From: Motacilla alba alba
Lineage: Eukaryota > Chordata > Aves > Passeriformes > Motacillidae
Assembly (NCBI RefSeq): GCF_015832195.1
Contig: NC_052031.1
Span: forward strand, 15,439,850-15,503,849
Direction of reading: 5' to 3'
DNA: 64,000 bases
The notes under the pieces are model-generated. The model searched no databases. It was not told the origin of the DNA and saw nothing but the letters and a program-made list of their open reading frames with translations. The translations under genes were made by a program, and so were the position numbers. Shown piece after piece: positions 38,925-51,020 of this stretch (within the stretch, counting starts at the first letter, position 1; each line of letters starts with the position of its first letter).

Positions 38925-38985
38925 AGCTGGACTTGATGAGCTAAAAGGTGTCATCCAGTCTTGATGATTCTATAATTCCTGACCT
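38925..38985 (+). mobile_element. CR1 LINE 3'-end remnant
   Basis: The run from GCTGGACTTGATGAGCTAAA to GATGATTCTATAATTC matches the order of the CR1 3' end (GGACTTGATGATCTTAAAGG, then the terminal ATTCTATG-type repeats), with several substitutions. CR1 elements are typically 5'-truncated, so a 60-base 3' stub is expected. The orientation is plus. Confidence 0.6.
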
Positions 38986-40339
38986 GACCTTCACCTATAA
39001 ATGCCATTTTGATGATTTCATTGTCCTCAGGGGCCCAAAACATATTTTCAGGTGAAAAAAATCCTCTGGGAATAGCTCTAACCATTCCTACTGTAGTGTG
39101 CAGCATCACCCTTAGCTGCTGCCTCTATGATTAGTTGCACCTTCTGCCATGTCATGTTAGAGAGAAATGCAGGGTGCCCTTGGTTTTGCAGACTGTGAGT
39201 GAAACACTGGGACTCTTTGCTACTCATGCAGAGAGCATTGCTCTAACATTAGAAAGTGCTGATCTCCATTTCCACCCACAGTGGAGAAAACGAAATATTT
39301 TCTGAACTATGAGGAGGCTGAGAGACTTAGAAGTAAAAGTATTCCCACAGCTGCCACTGTCACTGATGAAAAGGTTGTCAAAATTGGCTTATTCTGAAAA
39401 TTTTAACGAACAGAGCCTGCTGTCAGCATAAACTGGGACAGAACAGTCCTGGGGTAGTCATGGGTATAGTGCTGGAGTGCTGGAATGCTGACTTCTCATG
39501 GGTGGCTATCACTGGGTGCTAATGGTTGCTTCTTGGGAAAGGGGGTGAATAAATTAGCCTTCTGAGAACATGGAGTCAGATGCATCATTCCTGCCTTTGT
39601 TGGGGCATTCCCTGCAATGCAATACACCTACTATGGGAATTTGTTGCAGTTTCTCACTGTAGCACTTGTACACTGTGGACTTAGTAATGTAAAGGAGTTT
39701 AGCCCTCTTTCACATTTAGTTGAGGATTTTCTGGCTAGCTGTCACCAATCCTGTTATAGACACTGTAGATGACTCCCGCTGAGGTTTGAAATGTCATCTA
39801 CTGGGAGATGAGATGTGTTCCAGAAAATGCTTAGTAACCTTTGGTGTTTTTCTTCAAATGTGAAATGTAATGGATATAAATGATACCAAAAAATCAAGAA
39901 TAAGCAGACCAAAGAGCTTCCTGGCTTGTTACCCTGTCTCTGGCAGTGACAGGTCCTGCAGCCAGAGCAAAAGGAGGTGACAAGAAAGTGCTGCTGTTCA
40001 CGGAAGTGTTTGCAGACCGCAGCTATTTGGTCCAAAGACTTCCTGACCAGAAATAACACCTTCATTTGCAATAGTGACAAATGGATTTTTCTTCCAGGAA
40101 TTTGGCTGATTGCTGTCTGAACTGTGCAAACTTTGGCATCCTCCCACAAACTGCTGTGGAACTTCATCATTCCTTGTGTGAGAAACGCTCCTCTTCCTTC
40201 CCTGCAGCATCTGCCACCTGCTCAGGGTTGCAAACACCCTCAGACAATGTTGTCTGCTCCCTTTCTCCATCCTGCTGAAGACTTCATGCACACAGGTACC
40301 ACCTCCACCCCCAGTTATTTATTTTCAGGGCTAATGGCT

Positions 40340-41060
40340 GCAGTTTTTTCTGTAACATATTTTCACATTTCTATTTGCCCTGAAATGTGGGCCCAGAACT
40401 GTGGATCTTGTTTTGATTTGCAATAGCTTGTTCAGGTTTTATCTCTGCACATTGGAGGCTACAACTGGGTTTGCTAATGGGTTTGACTTACACTCTTCTG
40501 TCTTTTATCTGCAATTTCACCTGCCACTTTATTGTCCAGTTTCTGTCTATTCTGAAACCCTTCTGCAACTGAAGTAACTTTTGTCCTTATTATTTTGGAC
40601 AGTTCCTACAGCTGACTGACTTTACTCAGTATCCCAGAAGGTCTATTTTTCCTATAATAGGTCTATTAAACCTTAGTTTGTGGATTGTTTAGAAACTGGT
40701 TGCTCAGAGGAGCTGCAGCATATGTCAGTGTAGGACTCTGGCTGGGACTCCCCTTCCCTGTGAATAATGCTGGTGTAGTCCTGGGTTTTGCCAATTGCTT
40801 GCTCACATGAGAACACTCTCTCTTAATCCATGGCAGCTCTTTCGCAAGTTGCTGTTGCAGGATTTACCCAGTGCCTTTTGAAAATCGAACTGACTGTATC
40901 TTTTGGGTTTTTCTTGTCTGTTAACACCAGTTTGTTGATGGTTTCAAAGGGATCTTATAGATATGTAAGCCATGACTGCTGATGCTGGGATGAATGTGCC
41001 TTATTTACCCACATATCCACATGACCAGTCCTTTCCAATAGTTACTTGACCCAACTGTGG
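40340..41060 (-). pseudogene. Decayed CR1-type LINE segment, antisense, including part of the reverse-transcriptase region
   Basis: Read on the minus strand this resembles the reverse-transcriptase part of CR1-family ORF2. Landmarks on plus are TGTGGGCCCAGAACTGTGGA near 40388, CACCTGCCACTTTATTGTCC near 40518, GTGCCTTTTGAAAATCGAAC near 40871 and CACCAGTTTGTTGATGGTTT near 40926. In diverged amniote CR1 copies these lie in the same order. The 40.87-40.93 kb part corresponds to the DxVYLDFxKAF region of the polymerase, here broken by substitutions. No open frame survives. The 3' end of the element would lie to the left but is not clear. Identification rests on remembered repeat consensus. Confidence 0.6.
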
Positions 41061-41894
41061 GGTGGGGAAAAGAGATAAGTCCTCAAATAACAAAATCTTA
41101 GCGTGCTTTTCATGTTTATATGTATTTTTATCCAAAAATACTGCCTGTCTTCAACCAAAGCCACCCCTGGGAATCATGCAATTCATCTTCCAGCCACCAG
41201 GTAGAGGCAAAAACCATTGCAAAAGAACCACCCTGGTGATAAAACGCCCATTTCCAAAATAGCAGTCTGACTGACATCAAAAGAAAGCTTCTGACCAATC
41301 TGTCTTCATGGTTCTTAAAATAGGTCTGGCCAAATTCATATATAAAAATTAATTTTGAATCTCATTAGCTCTGCAGTCATCTACTTAATTAGAAAGCCAT
41401 TGCAGTCAATTGGTATGAAGCACTCTCTAATTATCCCCTTCTACTCAATACATGAAAAATTAATCATGCTAGAGTTGCTCTACCTTTTAATACAATGATA
41501 ACAACATTTGAATAACTGATCTCTCAAAGAATATCCAATGAAGCTCTTTAGAAGGTTTAATAATTTGCCTGTAAAGTGTTTTCTAAATCACAGATTTTTA
41601 AAGTGTGGTCTTAGAAAAAGAGTCATTAAAAAGGGCCCAAATCTTGGCACCAGTATTCAAAGATATTAAACCTTAGATATCCACAGCAGTGTATAAATTA
41701 TATTCATGATCTTTTAATAAGTTTTTATCAGTTTTACTTTCATGGAGCAGAAACATTAGCAAATATAAGTTAATGGAAAGCTGAGGATAAAGTTCACATA
41801 GATCATTTATTCTCTGTACAGGAGCAGCATTAATCCTGAACTTTCAGAGACATGAATTTTTCTGAACCTTCTATATCCCCTGTACCTATTATCA

Positions 41895-41990
41895 TTCCTA
41901 TTGCAGAGCTCAGTGATCCTCATGTGGCTCAGGACCCCATCACACCACAGACCATGCACATACAAGCTGGAATGACAGCACTGATAATAC
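41895..41990 (+). repeat. Possible ancient dispersed repeat fragment
   Basis: GGCTCAGGACCCCATCACAC followed by a diverged GTACAAACA-like segment resembles an abundant, unnamed (to me) amniote repeat phrase of the form 'aggaccccattgtgctaggc'. Only this short part is similar, so confidence is low. Confidence 0.25.
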
Positions 41991-44900
41991 ATGGCTGTCT
42001 TGGCAGAGCTAGGCAGTGGATATCCAACTGTCCCCCATAATCACAGTATAAAGAACTGCTCATTCACCACTGACAAAAAAAGGCAGAGCAAACCAAAAAC
42101 TCAAACCACACACCCCCTGGAACCCAAAGGGTGAAAATGATGGGCCTAGGGACACATCTGAAGGGTGCTGTGGACACCCTGGGCTGGGGATGTGACTACA
42201 CCAGCCATGTGCTGCTGCAGGGGGTCCAGCATGGCCACACAAGAGCATCCCTGCCATCCCAGAGATGGGGCAGCACTGGGAGGTGCACATGGCTCAGCAG
42301 CACACCGGTGGCACTCAGCAGGGTGACACTGACACATTGAAAAGCACTCTCTGGGGTTTTATTTCATGCTATTTCCAAGCACCAAAGATCCCTGAGAGCC
42401 TGGGATCTGGTCACCTCTCTGGACCGTGGTGTTTCAGGCTGAAGCCCCAGGGCTACAAGCGCCTCTTGCTCCATTAGCTGGTGATCCCTCTGACTGTGCC
42501 TGGCAGGGTCAGACCAGCTGGCCAGTCAGTCTTTCCAGGGTCCTCACTGTGAGGTATTTGCACCTGTGATGTCCTGTGTTGGAACTTTTCCTAATCTGAA
42601 AGCTACACAAGAAAAGCAGAATCTTCTTTTTTGTCTGATTCCTTAGTGGGAACAGACCAGAGAAGGGCAGGATGATCCAGCACTCACAGGCTTTGGCAAA
42701 AGAAGACACAGGCTATATCTGTCTTTACAGATGAAGGAGAGGGGTGAGCACATGATGATGAGGAGGAGGACAAGGAGGAGAAGAGCTGCTGGGGAGTAGG
42801 AGCCATTTTTGGGACAGCCTGGGAGGCAGAGGAGAGTGCTCAAGGTCCTTGACAGCTGAGGAGAGAGGTGAAGCAGTGGGAGCCTGTGAGGCTGGTCCTG
42901 GCTCCCAGGGAATTTGGGCAATGGCCCTTGTGGGGGGTGGGATCCCGGAGGAAAGATGGTAGAATAATAGAAATCTATAGAAAAGACAGCCTGGTGGAAA
43001 GACCTAGATGTTTTCTTTTTAGATTTTCTGAAACTTTGAAATCTTAGCTAAGAGATTAAAGGGATGGATTGTACACGTAAAATCCTTTACATATAAATCA
43101 TTGACCAATTCTGGGACTAAGTCTGGATCCAGCCGTCCCTAAACTCTCCTCAAAGTAGGAGTTTAGAATGCAAGAGGGTCTTTCTGAACCTCAGGAGTCA
43201 GTGGGAGAGTCTCCCTGACAGTTTTGTGTTACTCTGTCCTCTATGCAGCAAATCACCAAGTGCACCTTGCCATTGAATTCATTAAATCACTGTTGCATTT
43301 ACTATCAAATGTTTTAAAACTCATGTTTTATATCAATGAGAATATTGAAACTTCTTTGTTTCAAGTGAAGTGCATCACTCCATCTGCAACAAGGTGTGCC
43401 CAAGTTCTTCACTGTACTTAAAAATAAGTGCATGTTCTCACATTACAAGCCTGTATTGCCTGCCTGTCCAAAAATCAGCATGGATTTTATTTCTGTGCCC
43501 ACTTTGCTCTAAGAGCAGGTGGTGTTGAAGCTGTCAGAGGGATGGAGGAGGAAAGCTGGAAGGAGCTGGGCACTCCTCCCTTGGTACACACATTAGAGAG
43601 AACAAATATTTGTCATTAACTTGTGACTCTTCAGCCTGAGTACGAGGAAGATTTATACTACTCAAAGAACTGTGTGATTAAGTGCTACTAATCCCCCAAA
43701 CTGCCTCTGTAGCAGGCTCATGTTAGTTTTAGGGAGAGATGCAGCATTCAGATTCTGTTCCCACAGTTATCTCATGAAGTAAATTGCAAAGTATTTGATT
43801 TGACTTGCAAGAAGAATTGAAGGGACCCTGATCTCTGGGATCTAAACACAGCTTGCTCTGCTGCATGAGGAAAGCATGGCGCTCTGCTAGCTAGATCCTG
43901 GCTCCTCCAGCATCAGGAGAACAGACACAGGCTTCAGAAATCTGTCCCTAAATCTGCTGCCTCTGTGTGAGTGTATAGGTTTGTCTGCCTCAGGGCATCT
44001 CCAAATCAGGGCAGAGGATGGAACCTGCAGTCCCACCTTCAAAATTATTCACACTGGATGAAGCTAACACCCACTTCATGGAATCAAAACTCTGCTGCAA
44101 AATATGCCCATGGGAGACATGAGCACCATGGATTTGACCTGTGCTGTTAGGAACAAGACACACTGGAGGGAGAGCAGGGATGGCAGAATACAATGCCTGG
44201 TCAGTCTGTGACAATATTTAACCCCCTCCATAAGCTGCAGGAATCTGTGCTCTCCTTTACTCCTTTCCTTCTGGGAGGCAGGGTAAGAGGGAGGATGATT
44301 TTCCTGTTTTGTTTCTAAGTAGAAGATGGAAGGGTGTATGTGGGCCATTCCATGACCACTGGCACTTGATATGAGCTGAGTCCCTGAGAAGCTGCTGGTT
44401 GAATTTGCCCAGCTTTGTGCTGCTGTGCAGGAGAAACCCATCCAGGTGGCTCTGACTGCCTTATGGTGACAGCCCATGCAGTAAGCAGGTAAAGCTGAAG
44501 CTCCTGAGGTCCAAGACTGTTCTCAAGCTGCTGCTGGTGCCCACATCTCCAAACAGCAGAGAGACAACTTCTTCCAGGATAGACATGGGAATGGCAAAAA
44601 ACTTCTGGCAGCAGCTGCAGGCAGGACAGATGTGGGCAACTGATGTCAGGTGCCTGCAAAAGCTGTCTGCAAAACTTGCACACTTTATTTTTTATTTTTT
44701 TCTCCCCTGCAGATGGATTTATCTTGCACTTTGTGGGATTCAGAAAGCAGCACTGAGTTTTCTCTTTCAGTGGAAAGGCTTCCTGTGGGGAAGGCAAGGC
44801 TGCTGTGCCAGCTGAGCAGGTGAGTGAGAACAGATCTGCAGGATAATCTTCTCAAGGGGCTCTCCACTTTTCCAAGAGGGCATGACCCAAGTCCCTGACA

Positions 44901-47900
44901 TCCTGCTTTCAGATGAACCCTGCTGAGAAGTGACTCAGGCAGAGTTTCTGCCCTAAAAGCCACAAAGATGGTAAATGGATGCCTGGAAGGGCTGTAGCTC
45001 TGACAGCTCTTTTGGCTGTCCCTGTGAGGTCTGTGGAGAGGACATGTCTATGCCAGCCTGAGCTGCAGGAGCTTCATACTGAGCTGAATCAGATGTTGTT
45101 CACTATCTCTCAGCCCAGCAGCTCACCATGGCAAACAGTTAACAGCTTACACACAGCTGCTGGGGGAAGGTCAGGAATGTGACATCCTGGGGGGGACACA
45201 CAGCCACCAGACACTGCTGGATAGACTTTTCATGCATCTGTGTTTCCCCTCAGCCACGTCTTACCTACCACAGCCTTGCTTATTCCAAATATTACTCTTC
45301 AAGGAAGGTTTTCAGGCTCCTTCCATTGCAAAATGAGAGAAGAGTGTGCTCCTGGGGTATAGGTCACTTCCTGCTAGTGCATGTCAGTCAGCTCACAGAA
45401 TGGAAATTGCTCTGAACTCCAGTGATGAGAGATACCAGCACATCAGATACCTGTCATCCAGGCAGAGAGGAGTACAGCAAAATGATGTTCCTTCATACAT
45501 GCTGGGTTTTTGCAGCTGACAGCATGCGTGGGGACTGAACTCCTCCCTCATCAGTAGTGTGAAAACTTAGCTCCTCCATGCAGTGGCCTTTTCACCTTTA
45601 CATTGTTGAGCGACTTTGAAATGGATAACCCCTTCCTTTCTTCAAGTTTAATCTACTCCTGGAGACAGGAGCTCAGAGGGAGAGGAGCTGGTACCTCCTT
45701 GCCTGTTTGGGAAGAGCCAGCCAAAGCCAGGTGCAGTGAGGAGCAGAAGAAAGAGGGGGACACTTGGGCAAAGTGCTGGTGAGGGGAGGGCAGCAGAGAC
45801 CTCGCCTGCAGTGCCCCTGGCACCTGGCAGCATCCCTTGGCACTCCTCCTAGCCGTGCCTTGCCATCCTGTGCCTGGGAGCAGTCTCTCTGGAAGAGAAG
45901 CTGTTTTCTTTGGTGTTGAGAATTGCTCTGCTTTGAATTATTTTAGCATTTCTCAAATAAAAATAAAATGTTTGCAATGAAATCTTTCAGGTTTATTTCA
46001 GCCCTGACACAAGCTGGCTGAGTTTCAATTAACTGATTTATACCAAACTCTGCTCTGCCCTACCCACAGCTTACATTTCTCTATGAGAATGAAAAGAACT
46101 GTCAGCAGCAGGTTTACCCTGCTTATACAGGAGATGCTGAAGGAGCTCTGTGTGTGTGTGTTGCCTTTCAGGCTCAAGGCTTTGGGCTGCATTGCTGGAG
46201 AGTGTTTGGATTTGGAGGTTTGCTGTGTCCAAGGCCTCTTCCCCTCTGGCTCAGGGACTTGGCTTGTCAGTATGTCACAGGTGCTATTTTAGCTCAGGGC
46301 TCAAAACCCAGATGATATCACACTCATCCTGCAAGGACAAGGTGGCACCATCTTCAGCTGTGTGACTCAGCACCCTGGTGGAAGTGTCTTCGCTGGCTGA
46401 CTTGAAGGGGAGAATTTAATCTTAATGATGAAAAAGGACTTTTTTCCACTTTGCTGAAAATATTTAAATTCTTAATGAAATCTCACTTAATTATAGCCTG
46501 AGAATCCAACTAGGATCTTTCACGGAAGCTCACTGAGCACAGCAACTGGGCATCTAGCAAGATACACAGGATAGAACACATGATATGGTTTAGACTGTGC
46601 ATGTCCACAGCTAAAATCTCAATTGTGAGGGCTCACTGGCAAAGCCAGGGAGATCCAGAGAAGAGCAGCCCTGCACAGAGAAGTGCAGGCTGATGTGCTG
46701 TGCCATGAAATCCCACAAGTGAGCAGAGATGTCAGCTTAACCACATGTCCTCCCATAAATTTTTTATAGCACCCAGTCAAATGTTATCCCTGGCTGACTC
46801 CAGGGGACAAGGAAGTCTGTCTGATATGGCTGTTGCCTCTTCTGGGTCATCGTCTCACAAGTGCAGGAATGTGACACAACCACAAAATGGAGAGGACACC
46901 ATTTTCAGTGCTGTCAAACTGCCTTCAAGGACGGGCAAAAGACTTTTTCTGAAGGTTGGTAACAGCAACAACAGATGCTAGTACTGCAACTAGTACTTGG
47001 CTCATCAGACCCAGCTAACATACCTGATTTCAAACTAGAATGAGAAGCAGAGGTTGGATTTTATCCATAGCAGGCACTGAGCTGTGGTAAAGAGATGTGT
47101 GAGAAATTCAAGTAATAGTACAAATGTGTCTAATTTCCAAGGAGTTCTTACCCTTGGCAGCCTCCTAAACTGATCTTTTGTCCAAAAATATTAGTAAGCA
47201 AAAGTGCCCTTGGTGGGCAACCTGGAAGAGATGGCACTCCCTGGGGAATGGATTTCTGCTCCAAGTCACACACACTTCCTCACTAATCATTTATGTTATA
47301 AAAACAGTTTCTAGGGTGCTGCTCTGTTATCCTTTGCTTCAGAAATGCTTGTTTCATCCTACACTTATTTTTCTTGATTTCTTCTTTCCAAATAGCTGCC
47401 CAGCCTCAGCAGTGGGGTAGAAAGGCGTGCCCCAGGTCAGGCACAGGAGCAATGGCAGGGCCAGGGGTCATGTGTTGGGAAGCAGTTGGCTGCAGCCAGC
47501 ATTTCCTCTGATGCTAGCAGATAAGAGTCTTGTTTCCCACACAGCCAACCTGATGGAAGAAATCAGGGTGCTTTTTCTTCCCCTGAGCTATAGCACTGAG
47601 TGAGCAAGCAGTGGCTCCCTGCTCTTGCATTTCCTAAGACAGCTTGACAGAAATAAACAGGGAGAACATCAGCAGAAAGTTGTTCAGCCCTGTACAGGCG
47701 CAGATGCTTTGGCATCTTTGTTCCTAGAAACAAAATTGCTGATATTGGGGTTGCCTTCACATTTTTCCCAGCCACTTTCAGAGCTGTTGCCTGCTGAGGC
47801 CTTGACAGTTCTGTAGCTGGGTGTCAAAGTTACCCACAGGCAGGTTAAAGCCCAAAGAAAACATAAATAATTTTATCGAAATAGTAAATTCAAAAGAGAC

Positions 47901-50669
47901 AGAAAAACCAAAACTGAAACAAAAAAAAAGAGGAAAAAATTTCTGAAATTTGAGTATTTCTTTCTGAACAGTCTGAACTGACTTCATTTACATGAATAGG
48001 GCAGTGAGGGCATGATCTTCTGCTCAACCTTTACCTAGGGAAGGCTCCTTTCCTGGACCAGCAGGTCTGGGCTGTTTCTGAGGATGCTGCAAGCCCCACA
48101 GCAGCTGGCAGGGTGGGCTAAGATTTCCTCCTGCGGTTTCTTCCTATTAAGTGTAACTTTCCCATAAAGCAAAGAGCTACTGTTGCTTGCAAACTTGCAT
48201 CTACTTAGTCCTTTGTTATGAAAATCCTTCTTGCCATCTCTGCCCGTCTAATCCCTTTAAAGCCTGGCTGAGCTTTTGGTTGCAGGGCTGCCCTCCCTCA
48301 CAGGGGCTGTGCCCTGCCCAGCCTGCATGGCACACAGCTGGCTCTGCTGCAGCTCAGGGTGCTCAGTCTCCTGCCCTGCAGCCGCCAGGTACCGCAGCAG
48401 CTGATCCAGCAGCCAAGCTGGCTCGAAAGAGAGATGGGGCATGCAGTCCTGAGCTCTCTCTCTTCCCTCTGAAGACACTTAAATGCCAGGAAGAGCATTT
48501 CAGGCGTATGTTCAGGGAATTGACAGAATCAGGGGTTTGTAAGAAGTTTTTTCCCCCTTGTGTTTAAAACCTGGGAAGGGGTGTGATGCACAGAGGCTCT
48601 AGCATGCCTGCTGTCCAGCTGGAAAGGCGGCTTTGTGCTGGGTCATCCCTGCTAAAGGAGCTCGGGCTCTCCTGCTGAGTGGCCAGCGACTGCTGGCAGA
48701 CCCCCCTGAGACAGCTTCTGTTAGCCAAGATCAGCTGCAGCGTGAGGTGTCTCGGTCCTTTCACTACACAACAAGCTGCAAGAGGCACTGGGGGATGAAC
48801 TCTGATTTTCTGCTTTTGCTCTACTGTGGATTTTCCACTTCAAGCTGCAGTTGTTTGGCTCTAACCCAGGGCCAGAGAGCAAGTCAGCATGGGAGCAGCA
48901 TGGATTTAGTGTGAGTACAGTGGATGTAGGATTTGCAGGGCATTTGTGGAAGAGATGGGAGGATCCTGCATCTCTTAAGTCAATACTCAGATGTGACTTT
49001 TTATTACCTTGATGGCAGGAGAAATTAGTTGTGGGATACATGTTCATCCCAAAAAAGCAACCTCCCAAAAAGCAACCATTTTCCTCTCAACATGCTCAGG
49101 CAGCCCTCACTGTTGTAGGCCTCCCACCTTGCTATAACTTAGTCATGCCTCAGAAAGCTTTGTGCAAGGGCAGGTTTTATTGGGATGGAGCAGTTCAATA
49201 GCCGGTTTCCATCTGTGCCTGCAAGACCAGGCTTCCTCGAACCCCTTGAATACTATGGCAATCCAAACAAACCAAAAGCCTACCAAAAAAAAAAGTTTCA
49301 ATATCCTCACATTTCCTTCACTTTAGTGAAATTCAGTGTGGTGCACTCATGTTCCCTCCTTTTTTGCTTTTTACTTCCAGGCAGTGTCAGGCAAAGATTG
49401 GACACTGGGTGCTTGTATCAGCTGCACTCGTAGCTCTCCCATCCAGAGTGAGTTTTTCAGAGGCAGGCATGGTGTTCACCAGAATGTGCTGAGTCCATGG
49501 GGCAGATTAGATCAGAAACATCCCCTGGTTTATTTGAAAAGTTGTGCTGGACATTTTTCTGAGTCTTGGCAAATAGGGCTGTAGATTGTATAAAGAATGC
49601 TCTCCACACCTGATTAAGAGGAGGTTTAATGGCCCATAAATGGACGTGGTGCCCAGAAGATGAGAAAATTTTCCTGCCCCGAGGCTGGAGGTACCCAAAA
49701 GATTGATGAGCAGCCACAGTGTAGCAAACTGAGCACAAATCCCTACAGGAGAGTGACTGTCTCATTATTGGCAGACAGAGCTATTTCACAGCAGCAGCAC
49801 CCTCATGAGACGGCTGTACCCAAGCTGTCTGACCAGCACGCAGGATATGTGTGCCCAACTTTGCAATTGCTTTGAGCAAGAGGGATGATGCCCTCATGTC
49901 TGCATCACATTTCCTGTGTTGCTCTTGAATTGGTGACATGTGGTGGCTCTGGATGTGCCTTTGGTACCTTTCCTGGTAGCAGCTACACCGTCCATCCTGC
50001 TCCAGCCCTGGGAGTTACCAGGATTCACTCCCTGTCCTTCATTTCCTGTCTCCAAACAGCAGCACACTGTGCATGCTGGCATCTTGGTCAACTCCTCAGA
50101 GAGTTCCCACCAGCATCTGCCAATCTTGCAGCACTCACTTAGAGTCTCCTGCATTTGGTCCCTCCTGGTGCCTCACACCCACCCATTGCCATTCCTTTCT
50201 CATTCCCACCAACCTTCCCATTTCTATTACTACTGGAATATTCCTCTTTATTTGAAGACAGTTAAATCTGTAAGATTTTTTTTTTTCTGAATGAATTTCT
50301 GTAAGAGATTTTTTTTGCCAGAGGATGGAATTAGCATTACAGACATTAAAAGGCAGGAAATGGTGTATTTTTTTTTAAATCAACTGCTTCAAGGGAGAAA
50401 ATTAGAAATGTTTTTGAGAACAGCTTTTCATTATATGAGAAAGCAGAAGCTCCATGCCTCATTCTCACAACATCTGTGTTAATTAACCCTAACTATTTTA
50501 GAAACAAAACATCTCTTACATCTTTCATGTAAGCCAGGGCAACAGAATCCACATAACCATCAAAGCAAGTGCAGGAGCCACACAGAAAATTGAGGTAAAA
50601 AACTTTCTTTCATGCTTAGATCTAAGCTCTATAGACCTAAGAAAACTGCCTGAAACTCTTTAAAGTTCA

Positions 50670-51020
50670 TGTGTGTACAGACCAGCCCTTTGGTGCATCT
50701 AACCCAAAATCCTGTTTCCAGCTGCGGCTGTGACAGAATAGGCAAGAAAGACCGTGGGAATAGGACAGACACACACAACCTCTTCCTTTCTATATTCTCT
50801 CAGCCTGCAATATTTTTCAGCACAGTTTATGTGTTTAGCAAGACTTAAAGACTTTTTCTCCCACTAGTTTGTCCTTGAGCCAATTCTAACATCTTCAACA
50901 GCCATTGGCAAAGGCTCTACAGGTGGACTGCTCACTGCATGAAGGGCTGCTCCTCTTAATTCAAACCTCTTCCTCTCATCATTTCTTTTGATATTCCTGA
51001 GTTCTTCTACTTGGTTCTGC
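50670..51020 (-). mobile_element. Diverged CR1-like LINE 3' segment, antisense
   Basis: On plus, GACCAGCCCTTTGGTGCATC and AACCCAAAATCCTGTTTCCA (50680-50720) are followed by ACATCTTCAACAGCCATTGG and CACTGCATGAAGGGCTGCTC (50889-50952). This order matches ancient amniote CR1-like repeats recalled as 'ggtccatctagcccagtatc ... cctctggcaaggagttccac ... tgtgtgaag'. It is inserted in reverse relative to plus. No ends or duplication are clear. Confidence 0.5.
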
